From Micromonospora coerulea (lineage in GTDB: Bacteria > Actinomycetota > Actinomycetes > Mycobacteriales > Micromonosporaceae), in contig NZ_JAEMUW010000002.1 in assembly GCF_016598485.1 (NCBI RefSeq), positions 124,001 through 188,000 of the forward strand: a stretch of DNA of 64,000 bases, written 5' to 3'. Below the pieces are notes generated by a model that searched no databases, had not been told where the DNA came from, and saw only the letters and a list, made by a program, of their open reading frames with translations. Shown piece by piece: positions 46,976-55,289 of this stretch. A program made the translations under genes and the position numbers. Positions within the stretch are counted from its first letter, which is position 1, and the number at the start of each line of letters is the position of its first letter.

Positions 46976-47182
46976 ATGCGCGGCACTTCGATAGTCGGCG
47001 TCCTGGTCGTCATCTGGCTGATCATCGGCGCGATCGCTGCCGGTCAGCGCGGCTACTACGGCAACGACGAGACCAACTGCGCCGAGGCGGGCACCATCCT
47101 GGTCACCATCGTGGCCGGCCCGCTGAACTACGTCGGCGCCAACCCCAAGGTGGACTGCAAGCTCCCCGAGCCGTCCAAGTAG
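46976..47182 (+). CDS. Small membrane protein
   Basis: The 68-residue protein begins MRGTSIVGVLVVIWLIIGAI with one clear membrane helix. A short GQRGYYGNDETNCAEAGT loop follows, then a second hydrophobic stretch (ILVTIVAGPLNYVG), and it ends KVDCKLPEPSK. The two Cys residues may pair outside the membrane. Similar small proteins are widespread in actinobacteria without known function. A GTGGAGG site lies seven bases before the ATG, and a hairpin terminator follows. Confidence 0.8.
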   Translation: MRGTSIVGVLVVIWLIIGAIAAGQRGYYGNDETNCAEAGTILVTIVAGPLNYVGANPKVDCKLPEPSK

Positions 47183-47198
47183 CCGACCCCGCTCTTCC

Positions 47199-47229
47199 GG
47201 CCCGCGCCTGCTCCCCCGAGGCGCGGGCC
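47199..47229 (+). terminator. Hairpin after the small membrane protein gene
   Basis: Perfect 11-bp arms GGCCCGCGCCT (47199-47209) and AGGCGCGGGCC (47219-47229) with a 9-nt loop, followed by TTGTCG. Confidence 0.85.
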
Positions 47230-47364
47230 TTGTCGTGCCCGGGCCGCTCGGGTCACTATCCGTAAGGCGTCCTAGGAGGCTGGGCTCCCGGGTCGGAGCG
47301 TTTGTCGGCGGTCGGGCCGGGAAGGGCCCTGCTCCCAGCGGCGGACGGAACGGGAGAACCGGCG

Positions 47365-48324
47365 ATGCAGATCGGCTACAAGCTGGCCTCGGAGGCCTTC
47401 GGGCCGCAGGAGCTCATCCGCCAGGCGGTCCGCGCCGAACAGGCCGGCTTCGACTTCGTGGAGATGAGCGACCACTTCCACCCCTGGCTGGAGGTGCAGG
47501 GCCACTCGTCGTTCACCTGGAGCGTGCTCGGCGCGATCGCCGCGAAGACCAACACCCTCGGGCTCGCCACCGGCGTCACCTGCCCCAGCGTGCGCTACCA
47601 CCCGGCGATCATCGCCCAGGCCGCCGCCACCATGGCGCTGGTCTCCGACGGCCGGTTCACCCTCGGGGTGGGCGCCGGCGAGCGGCTCAACGAGCACGTG
47701 GTCGGCCAGGGCTTCCCGAGCGTGCGCGGCCGGCACGAACGGCTCCGCGAGGCCCTGGAGATCATCCGGCTGCTGTGGCAGGGCGGCTACCAGTCGTACG
47801 AGGGAAAGCACCTCCAGCTGGAGGACGCCCGCGTCTTCGACCTGCCGCAGAGGTTGCCGGTGATCGCCGTGGCGGCCAGCGGCCGGTCCTCCGCCGCCAT
47901 GGCGGCCGAGCTGGGCGACGGCCTCTTCGCGACCGAGCCGAAGTCGTCGATCGTGGCGCACTACCGGGAGGCCGGCGGGCAGGGCCCGCGCTACGCGGAG
48001 GTGCCGATGGCCTGGGCGCCCGACGAGCAGCAGGCGGTCAACGCGGCCAAGGAGACCAGCCGGTGGGCGGTCACCGGGTGGAAGGTGATGAGCGAGCTGC
48101 CCAACCCGGTGAACTTCGACGCCGCCACCACCTGGGTGGAGGACCACCACATCCGCCAGCAGTTCTCGGTCGGCCCGGACCCGGAGGTGCACGTGGCGAA
48201 GGTGCGCGCCTACGTCGAGGCGGGCCACGACCACATCGTCCTGCAGAACGCCGGCCCCGACCCGGACGGTTTCCTGGACTTCTGCGCCGGCGACCTCAAC
48301 GCCCGGCTGCGCGCGCTCGGCTGA
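47365..48324 (+). CDS. F420-dependent LLM-class oxidoreductase
   Basis: The 319-residue TIM-barrel protein resembles the F420-dependent luciferase-like group (TIGR03557-like): AEQAGFDFVEMSDHFHPWLE, SFTWSVLGAIAAKTNTLGLA, RYHPAIIAQAAATMALVSDG, FTLGVGAGERLNEHVVGQGF and LPVIAVAASGRSSAAMAAEL. It probably moves hydride between coenzyme F420 and an unknown substrate. The ATG at 47365 follows a GGGAG site; the frame is open upstream. Confidence 0.9.
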   Translation: MQIGYKLASEAFGPQELIRQAVRAEQAGFDFVEMSDHFHPWLEVQGHSSFTWSVLGAIAAKTNTLGLATGVTCPSVRYHPAIIAQAAATMALVSDGRFTLGVGAGERLNEHVVGQGFPSVRGRHERLREALEIIRLLWQGGYQSYEGKHLQLEDARVFDLPQRLPVIAVAASGRSSAAMAAELGDGLFATEPKSSIVAHYREAGGQGPRYAEVPMAWAPDEQQAVNAAKETSRWAVTGWKVMSELPNPVNFDAATTWVEDHHIRQQFSVGPDPEVHVAKVRAYVEAGHDHIVLQNAGPDPDGFLDFCAGDLNARLRALG

Positions 48325-48405
48325 CCCCGACCGCGTGGACGCTGGTGCGGGCGTACCCGCGAGGCGGCCGGACCGGGGCGGACGGCGGCGCGTCCGGCGC
48401 CGACC

Positions 48406-50511
48406 TCAGCCGCCCACGTGAATCCCGGGGCGGCGGGCGGGATCCCGCTCGGACTTGCGGATGATCTCCCGAACCACCGGCGGCGTGTCGCCGCGGCCGA
48501 GGATCAGGTAGCGCAGCAGGTGGGCGAGCGGGTTGCCCTCGGACCACTCGAAGTGCGCGTGCGGACGGAGCCCGGTGGCGTTGCGGAGCGCGAGCAGGAT
48601 GGCGGCGATGGCGTTCGGGGCGGCCGGGCTGCTGGCCCGCAGGATCCGGTAGCCGCCGACCTCCACGCCGTGCACCCGCAGCACCTGGCTGAACTGGGAC
48701 GGGTCGACCACGTCGATCTCCAGGAAGAGCACGTCGGCGGCGCCGGGCACCGGGTTCATCCCGCGCTGCGCCCGCTCCTTGAGGCGGTACTCCTTGAGCG
48801 AGCCGGTCTGGCGCTTGTTCGCGATCAGGTGCAACCGGCCGTCGTGCGCGATGGAGTCGGCGATGAACCGCCGGGCGGGCTCGTCGAACTCGATCCGCTC
48901 GGCCCGCAGCTCGGTGGTGCGGGTGACCCGGGAGATCAGCGAGACGGCGATGATGCCGGCGATGAACAAGCCGGAGATGGTGATGCCGTCCGGCTTCTCG
49001 ATCACGTTCTCGGTGAGCGCGTAGAGCAGCACCAGGGTCAGCACGGCGAAGCCGGCCCCGGCGAACGGGTGCCGCGCCCGGTACGCCGAGATGGTCACCG
49101 CGATGGCGCCGGAGACCATCATCGCCAGGATGCCGGTGGCGTACGCGCCGGCCTGGGCGTTGACGTCGGCGCGGAAGGCGACGGTGATGGCGATGCTGAT
49201 CAGCGTGTAGACGAGCACCACGGGACGGACGGCCCGGCCCCACTCCGGCGCCATCCCGTACGTCGGCAGGTAGCGGGGCACGATGTTGATCAGGCCGGCC
49301 ATCGCCGAGGCGCCGGCGAACCAGAGAATCAGCACGCTGCTGATGTCGTAGACCGTGCCGAACCCCTCGCCCAGGCGCTCGTGCGCCAGGAAGGCCAGGG
49401 CCCGACCGCTGGCCGCCCCACCCGGCTCGAACTCCTTCGCCGGGATCAGCACGGTGGTGACGAACGTGGTGGCGATCAGGTAGACCGACATGATCAGTGC
49501 GGCGGCGGTGAGCAGCTTGCGGGTGTTGCGAACCCGGGCTGCCAGGCGGGCCTGGGGGTCGGTGCCGCCCCCCTTGACCAGCGGCATCATGCTCACCCCG
49601 GTCTCGAAGCCGGAGAGCCCCAGCACGAGCAGCGGGAACGCCAGCACCGCCGGGCCGGCCAGCTCGGTGAAGCTGGACCCCCGCTCGGTGAGCCGGGACG
49701 TCCAGTCGCCCAGCAGCGCCGGGTCGGCGGCGACCTCCGCCAGCCCGGCGACCACGATCACCGCGTTCAGCCCGAGGAAGACCGCCACCAGCGGGATGGC
49801 GACCTGCACCGCCTCGCTGAAGCCCAGCAGGAACACGCCGCCGAGGATGAGCAGCAGGACCACCGTCACCACGACCGCCGCGGTGGTGCCGTGCGGGAAC
49901 GACGCCGGCAGGATCGGGTTCTCCAGCAGGTGCACGGTGGCGTCGGCGGCGGAGAGGGTGATCGTGATGATCCACGAGGTGGCCACGAAGCCGAGCAGCA
50001 CCAGGACGAAGACCTTGCCGCGCCAGAACGGCAGCAGTCGCTCCAGCATGGCGACCGAGCCCTGCCCGTGCGGGCTCTCCCGGGCCACCCGCCGGTACAT
50101 CGGCAGCATCCCGAACAGGGTCAGGGCCACGATCAGCAGGGTCGCCAGCGGCGACAGCGCCCCGGCGGCCACCGCCGCGATGCCGGGCAGGTACGACAGG
50201 GTGGAGAAGTAGTCGACGCCGGTCAGGGTCATCACCTGCCACCAGGGGTGCGACTTGGCCTCCGCCTCCCGGGTCTCCGGGCCGACCGGCTGCACCCGGT
50301 GCTGGAACAGCCAAAGACTCAGCCCGCTGGCCGGCTCGGGTGGCCGTACCGGGCTCTCCACGGACGCCGGGACGCCCACCGGGCCACGCCCGGCGCGCTC
50401 GCCGTGCTCCGGATCGCGGGCGGCACGCAGCGCGCGCTCCGACCCCGACGGCGCCTGCTGGCGCCGCCCCCGCGTACGCCGGGGCTGCGCCCCGTCCCGC
50501 CCGTCCGCCAT
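48406..50511 (-). CDS. APC-superfamily permease with C-terminal cytosolic domain
   Basis: The protein has 701 residues. About 65 are a charged, Arg/Pro-rich N-terminal arm. Twelve or so membrane segments follow (residues about 85-500), including [20 protein letters not shown] and [20 protein letters not shown], which are typical of amino-acid/polyamine/organocation transporters. A soluble C-terminal region of about 170 residues (from [16 protein letters not shown]) is unusually long for simple APC permeases. The substrate is unknown. The chosen ATG at 50511 gives a better context than a TTG two codons upstream. Confidence 0.87.
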   Translation of the reverse strand: MADGRDGAQPRRTRGRRQQAPSGSERALRAARDPEHGERAGRGPVGVPASVESPVRPPEPASGLSLWLFQHRVQPVGPETREAEAKSHPWWQVMTLTGVDYFSTLSYLPGIAAVAAGALSPLATLLIVALTLFGMLPMYRRVARESPHGQGSVAMLERLLPFWRGKVFVLVLLGFVATSWIITITLSAADATVHLLENPILPASFPHGTTAAVVVTVVLLLILGGVFLLGFSEAVQVAIPLVAVFLGLNAVIVVAGLAEVAADPALLGDWTSRLTERGSSFTELAGPAVLAFPLLVLGLSGFETGVSMMPLVKGGGTDPQARLAARVRNTRKLLTAAALIMSVYLIATTFVTTVLIPAKEFEPGGAASGRALAFLAHERLGEGFGTVYDISSVLILWFAGASAMAGLINIVPRYLPTYGMAPEWGRAVRPVVLVYTLISIAITVAFRADVNAQAGAYATGILAMMVSGAIAVTISAYRARHPFAGAGFAVLTLVLLYALTENVIEKPDGITISGLFIAGIIAVSLISRVTRTTELRAERIEFDEPARRFIADSIAHDGRLHLIANKRQTGSLKEYRLKERAQRGMNPVPGAADVLFLEIDVVDPSQFSQVLRVHGVEVGGYRILRASSPAAPNAIAAILLALRNATGLRPHAHFEWSEGNPLAHLLRYLILGRGDTPPVVREIIRKSERDPARRPGIHVGG

Positions 50512-50638
50512 GTGCAACCCTTTCCGGCCCTGACCCGACCGTAGGCGGTACCCACGGCGTCACCCCGCCGAACCGGGCAAGCCGCGAAGATCGTCAGGGC
50601 TTGAGGGATGGTACGCCGGGCGGGCGCGACCCACCCGG

Positions 50639-51085
50639 TCAGCCCGGGCTGGGGGCGCCCAGGGCGCGGACCAGCCCGTCCGGATCGGCGACGGTCACCG
50701 TCAGGCCGGGGTGGCGCAGCCGGGCGGTCGGCAGCAGCGCCGGCACCGGGCTCGCGAAGCGGACACAGACCCCGGCCGTCGTGGTGGTGCCGAAGCTCAC
50801 CCCGCGGTCGACCTGCGAGATGTGCGGCCCGATCACCCGCCACCAGCGGTACGGCCCGGCGCGCTCCACGCCGGTGATGTTGCTGCGGGCGGTGCGCAGC
50901 CGCCAGGGGCCGAACCGGACCGTCAGCGTGTCGGCGTCGAGCTCGACCACGGCCGTCCCCGGCCGGACCCCGAGCAGCGCCAGCGGCAGCCGGAACACCG
51001 GGTCGAAACGGAACTCGTACCGGCGGGCGGTGTCGCTGCTAATCGGGCGGGCCGGCGCGGGCCGGCCCGGTTGGCTGGTCGTCAT
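50639..51085 (-). CDS. Conserved hypothetical protein, PH-like
   Basis: The 148-residue soluble protein begins [20 protein letters not shown]. It then has FRFDPVFRLPLALLGVRPGT, VELDADTLTVRFGPWRLRTA and RSNITGVERAGPYRWWRVIG. The run of short strands around a basic RxxxxNITGVE stretch suggests a pleckstrin-like fold seen in several actinobacterial proteins of unknown function. I do not recognise a characterised member. Confidence 0.7.
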   Translation of the reverse strand: MTTSQPGRPAPARPISSDTARRYEFRFDPVFRLPLALLGVRPGTAVVELDADTLTVRFGPWRLRTARSNITGVERAGPYRWWRVIGPHISQVDRGVSFGTTTTAGVCVRFASPVPALLPTARLRHPGLTVTVADPDGLVRALGAPSPG

Positions 51086-51252
51086 GCGCCGGTCGTACCC
51101 GTTACGGGAGGACCGACACCCGCCCGCACCGGCGGTCTCCGCGTCGACCGTGTTGCTCGCCAACCAGCCGGACCGGCTGGCGCCCCGCGCCGGGCACGAC
51201 GATGTCCCCGCGCCCCGCCGTGCGGCGGAACGCGGGGACCCCCCGTCCCCGG

Positions 51253-52023
51253 CTACTGCAGGAACGCCCCGAGGGGCGAGAGCAGCAGCCGGCCGAGCAG
51301 CGCGGCGTTGTCGTCCAGCCGCGTCCGCTCACACTCGCGGGCCTCCGGATCGTGGCGGCAGCGCCAGATCTTCTGCGCGTTGCGCCAGGCCACGTTCCGG
51401 GTGTACTCGACCAGTTCGCCCTGGTACCAGTCGTCGATGTCGCCGTTCACCATGTCGATCATGAGCTGCCAGTGGTCCAGGTAGCCGCGGCGCAGCGCCG
51501 GGATCCGCTCGGCGAAGATCTGGTTGATCTCCAGGTAGTCGCGGTGCTGGTCGCTCTCGTCGACCGGCTCGGACTCCAGGCTCTCCAGCGTGGTCACCAG
51601 CGCGAACGGCAGGTCGAAGTTGATGTGCGCGTTCACCCCGGCGGCGGCCGACGGCAGCGGCCGGGCGTCCGGGCCGCGCATCCGTTCGAACAGGCAGCTC
51701 CAGGCCTTCGGCGTGCTCGGGCTGGACTCCGTCCAGAACCGCAGGGCGTCGAAGTAGCGGGCGGCGAACTCGACGTCCAGCCGGGCCAGGAAGGCCGGGT
51801 CGGCGAAGCGGTCGTCGTAGAGGCCGTCCAGCACGCTGCTGGTGATGGTCAGGTAGAGCTTGTTGAAGTCCGCGAGGGGACAGCTCGCCTCCAGCGGCGG
51901 CAGCCGGACCAGCAGATCCTGCAGCTTGGTGAGGTGGTCGACGACCGCCGGCACGTCGGCCGGATGGTCGGCGAGCAGCCCGACGATGTCGTCGTGCACT
52001 GGACCCCAGACCGGTTCGGTCAT
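51253..52023 (-). CDS. DUF5995-like protein
   Basis: The 256-residue, mostly helical protein has no signal peptide. It contains FNKLYLTITSSVLDGLYDDR, AGVNAHINFDLPFALVTTLE and LMIDMVNGDIDDWYQGELVE. The VNAHINxDLPxAL stretch is characteristic of DUF5995, a family of unknown function. The ATG at 52023 has a GGAGGAG site and is preferred over one eight codons upstream. Its promoter region carries a 25-nt element also found ahead of the cyclase gene at 55290, suggesting common control. Confidence 0.8.
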   Translation of the reverse strand: MTEPVWGPVHDDIVGLLADHPADVPAVVDHLTKLQDLLVRLPPLEASCPLADFNKLYLTITSSVLDGLYDDRFADPAFLARLDVEFAARYFDALRFWTESSPSTPKAWSCLFERMRGPDARPLPSAAAGVNAHINFDLPFALVTTLESLESEPVDESDQHRDYLEINQIFAERIPALRRGYLDHWQLMIDMVNGDIDDWYQGELVEYTRNVAWRNAQKIWRCRHDPEARECERTRLDDNAALLGRLLLSPLGAFLQ

Positions 52024-52096
52024 CTCTCCTCCACTGTGGCCGGTCACCCCCGTGCCGCCGGTGACGTGGGACAGCCTTCCAGCCGCGCGGCGTGGC

Positions 52097-52121
52097 GGGA
52101 TCAGTAGAACGACGTATGTCG
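52097..52121 (-). promoter_or_regulatory. 25-nt shared regulatory element, copy B (DUF5995 side)
   Basis: Read on the minus strand this starts CGACATACGTCGTTCT and ends TGATCCC. It matches copy A at 55198-55222 at 23 of 25 positions and has the same orientation toward its gene. It ends 73 nt before the DUF5995-like start. CGAC and GTCG form short inverted arms. Confidence 0.7.
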
Positions 52122-52132
52122 GGTGGCCGGTC

Positions 52133-55099
52133 CTACGACTGTTCGCCGCGGTTGCGCAGGAAGATCGCGCTCGCCTGGACCCGGGTCCGCACCTGGAGCT
52201 TGTCGAAGATGTGCGAGACGTGCACCCCGATGGTCCGTTCGCTGATGAACAGCCGCTGGCCGATCTCCTTGTTGGTCAGCCCCTCGGCCACCGCGGCCAG
52301 CACCTCCCGCTCCCGCGCGGTCAGCACGGCCAGCTCGTCCACGGCCGGCTCGACGGGCGGCGGCGCGGCGGGCCGCTGCCGGGCCGCCGCCGGCCCGGCA
52401 CCGGCGGGCGCCGGCCGCTCCTCCAGCGTCACCCGGGCCCGCCCGGCCAGGGTACAGATCTCCGAGCTCAGCGGCACCGCGCCGAGGCCCTGCGCCATCT
52501 GGTACGCCTGCCGCAGAAGCTTCCCGGCGGTGGCCACCCGGCTGCGCCGGGCCAGCAGCGCCTCGGCCTGCCGCAGCCGCGAGTACGCCGCCGGGTACGG
52601 GTGGTGGCGCCGATCCCACTCGGCCGCCGACCGGGCCCACAGCTCCGGGTCGCCCCGGCCGTCGAGGCGGCTCAGCTCGGCCGCGCAGAGCGCGAGAAAC
52701 CCGTCCACGATGTACCGCACCGGACGCCCGGCGTGTTCGCTCTTGCGGGCCACCCGGTCCACCACCTCGCGCAGCCGGCGGACCGCCGTCTCGTCCACCG
52801 CGATGGTGCGGCTCGCGTGCGCCTCCGCCTCGGCCCGCAGGCCGTGCCAGGCCAGCGTGGCCAGCACGATGACGTCGTCGGACCGGCTCTCGGTCAGGCC
52901 CCGCTGGACGGCCTGCCGGGCCAGGTCGTGCCGTCCCTCCCACATCGCCAGCCCGGCGCGCAGGATCAGCATCGGCAGCACGTGCCGGGCGCCCCCGCCG
53001 GCCAGCACGGTGGCCACCGCCTCCAGGTCCCGGTCCGAGGCCTCGATGTCGCCGTATCCGACGGAGAGCCGGCAGCGGGCCAGCAGCAGCTCGACCGCGT
53101 CGGCGCCGGACGGGCGGTGCCGCAGCGCCGCCGCGACCACCTTCTCCGCCTCCGACCACTGCCCCACCCGGAACAGGCCGTTGGTGGCGATGGCCAGCAG
53201 CCGCGTCTCCCAGGTGCGGCCCAGCCCCAGCTCGGCCACCCGCTCCGCGCCCCGGCGCGCGACGACGACACCCTCCTCGAGGATGTTCAGCGGGCCGGTC
53301 AGCAGCTCCGCCAGGTGCAGGTACGCGCAGGCCACGTCCTCCGGCCGGCCGGACCGTTCGGCGACCTCCACCGCCTCCCGCATCACCGCCAATCCGGCGT
53401 CGGGATCCTCCAGGAAGGCCTCGCTGAAGCCCAGCGCGGCGCTGGCCAGCACCACCTCCGAGGTGGAACCGTCGACCGCACCGGCGAGCTGCAACGCCTC
53501 CCGGGCCTGCACGCCGGCCTCGGCGTACCGGCCCAGGTGCAGCAGCAGCTCGGCGAGGTGGGCGGCGGCGGTGGCCTGCTCCCGGGGCGTGCAGTCGGCG
53601 GCTTCGAGGGCCCGGCGGTACTCCGCCTCGGCCGGCGCGGACCGGCCGGCGGCGGCCAGGTAGCGGGCCCGCCGGATGTGCAGGGCGCAGGTGGCCGGGC
53701 CGGCCGGATGCCGGGCCAGTTCCTCCAGCAGCGCCAGCGCCCGGGCGTGCTCGCCGCAGTGGTGTGCCGCCTCGGCGGCGTGTTCGAGCAGCTCGGCGCG
53801 GTCCACCTCGACCGGGGTGACCCGATCGGAATCCGGCGGGAGAGCGGCCGGGGCGTCGGCCAGTTGCAGCACCACCGACCAGTGCCGGTGCGCCTCAGCG
53901 TAGCCGTGCAGCCGTTCGGCCTCTCGCGCGGCGGCCATCGCGGCCGGCAACGCGCGGGCCGGTTCGCCGGCGAGCCGCCAGTGGTGGGCCAGCCGGGCCT
54001 GGTGCAGCTCCGCGGTGGCCGAGGTCAGCGCCTCGGCGTAGCGCCGGTGCAGCGCGGACCGCTCGGCCGGCAGCAGCTCGTGCGCCAGCACCTCGGCGAC
54101 CAGCCGGTGCCGCAGCCGGTACCCGTCGTCGGCGCCGACCAGCAGCCGGTGCGACACGGCGGCACGGACCGCCTCGATCAGCTCCTCCTCGGGCAGCCGG
54201 ACGACCTGGGCCAGCAGCCAGTGCTCGACCGGTTCGACCCCGGCCGCGACCGCGTGCACCACCGCGTGCGCGTGCTGCGGCAGGGCGTCGACCCGGGCCA
54301 GGAAGATCTCCCGGAGGGTGTCGGAGACGTCGTCGCGCCCCTCGCGCAGATCCCGGGCGAGTTCCTCGACCACGAACGGGTTGCCGCCGCTGCGCTGCCA
54401 CATCAGCTCGGCCGCCTCGGGCGTCAGCGGCCGGCCGACGATGGCCGCGGCCAACCGGTCGGTGTCCGCGCGGTCCAGCGGGGCCAGGTCCAGCACCCGG
54501 ACCGACCGCAGCCGGCGCAGCTCGGTGAGGACGCGGCGCAGCGGGTGGGCCCCCTGCAGCGCCTCCCCCCGGATCGCCGCGAGCACCGACAGTTGCAGGT
54601 CACCGAGGCCGGCGAGCAGGTAGAGCAGCAGCTGGCGGGTGCTCCGGTCGACCCACTGGAGGTCGTCCAGCACGATCACCAGCGGACGACCGGCGGCGAC
54701 CAGGTGCAGCCCGCGGGACACCCGCTCCAGCAGCGCGCCCGCGCCGTCCGGCCCCGGAGTCTCGTCGTCGAACATCTGCAGCAGGCCGCGTACCGCCGAG
54801 GAGGTGCGGGCCTGCGCGGCGGTCAGCTCGGCGTCGAACCGGCGCAGCGCCTGGCGCAGCGGGTGCAGCGGGGAGGCGTCGCCGATGTCCAGGCAGGTGC
54901 CGGTCAGCACCAGCGCGCCCGCGTCCTGCAGCCGGGCGCTGACCTCACCGAGCAGCCGGGTCTTGCCGACCCCGCTCTCCCCGGTCAGGAACACCGCGGC
55001 GGTGTGCCCCTGCGCGACGTCGTCGAGCAGCGCCGACCGCAGCGCCGCGAGCTGGTCGGCACGGCCGACCAGCGGTGCGGTGTCCACATCGCTGGCCAT
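52133..55099 (-). CDS. Large ATP-binding LuxR-family (LAL) regulator
   Basis: The 988-residue regulator has an N-terminal AAA/STAND ATPase with Walker A GESGVGKTRL (residues 40-49) and Walker B VIVLDDLQWVD (141-151). A long TPR-like helical middle with Ala/Glu/Arg repeats follows. It ends in a LuxR helix-turn-helix (LTAREREVLAAVAEGLTNKE, IGQRLFISERTIGVHVSHIF) in the last 70 residues. LAL proteins activate nearby genes in response to unknown signals. It is divergent from the cyclase-like gene, and the two share a theme of ATPase-linked signalling. The ATG at 55099 was chosen over one six codons upstream. Confidence 0.93.
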   Translation of the reverse strand: MASDVDTAPLVGRADQLAALRSALLDDVAQGHTAAVFLTGESGVGKTRLLGEVSARLQDAGALVLTGTCLDIGDASPLHPLRQALRRFDAELTAAQARTSSAVRGLLQMFDDETPGPDGAGALLERVSRGLHLVAAGRPLVIVLDDLQWVDRSTRQLLLYLLAGLGDLQLSVLAAIRGEALQGAHPLRRVLTELRRLRSVRVLDLAPLDRADTDRLAAAIVGRPLTPEAAELMWQRSGGNPFVVEELARDLREGRDDVSDTLREIFLARVDALPQHAHAVVHAVAAGVEPVEHWLLAQVVRLPEEELIEAVRAAVSHRLLVGADDGYRLRHRLVAEVLAHELLPAERSALHRRYAEALTSATAELHQARLAHHWRLAGEPARALPAAMAAAREAERLHGYAEAHRHWSVVLQLADAPAALPPDSDRVTPVEVDRAELLEHAAEAAHHCGEHARALALLEELARHPAGPATCALHIRRARYLAAAGRSAPAEAEYRRALEAADCTPREQATAAAHLAELLLHLGRYAEAGVQAREALQLAGAVDGSTSEVVLASAALGFSEAFLEDPDAGLAVMREAVEVAERSGRPEDVACAYLHLAELLTGPLNILEEGVVVARRGAERVAELGLGRTWETRLLAIATNGLFRVGQWSEAEKVVAAALRHRPSGADAVELLLARCRLSVGYGDIEASDRDLEAVATVLAGGGARHVLPMLILRAGLAMWEGRHDLARQAVQRGLTESRSDDVIVLATLAWHGLRAEAEAHASRTIAVDETAVRRLREVVDRVARKSEHAGRPVRYIVDGFLALCAAELSRLDGRGDPELWARSAAEWDRRHHPYPAAYSRLRQAEALLARRSRVATAGKLLRQAYQMAQGLGAVPLSSEICTLAGRARVTLEERPAPAGAGPAAARQRPAAPPPVEPAVDELAVLTAREREVLAAVAEGLTNKEIGQRLFISERTIGVHVSHIFDKLQVRTRVQASAIFLRNRGEQS

Positions 55100-55197
55100 G
55101 GCTCGCAGCCTAATCACATACTCCCGGACCGTTCTACGGGCTCAGGCCCCTTGTGGTACTCCTCGCGTCGACATTGCGACTAAAGGTTGCGGGTGGC

Positions 55198-55222
55198 CGA
55201 CATACGTCGTTCTGCCGATCCC
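55198..55222 (+). promoter_or_regulatory. 25-nt shared regulatory element, copy A (cyclase side)
   Basis: The element starts CGACATACGTCGTTCT and ends CGATCCC. It differs from copy B at only two positions (17 and 19) and ends 67 nt before the cyclase-like start. Equal distance and orientation in two different genes argue for a promoter or activator site. Confidence 0.7.
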
Positions 55223-55289
55223 CCGAGAACCCGGTGGTGGAACTCTCCGAAGGTCGTCAGGCACCGGAGCGGGGGGAAGGGTGGGTGCG

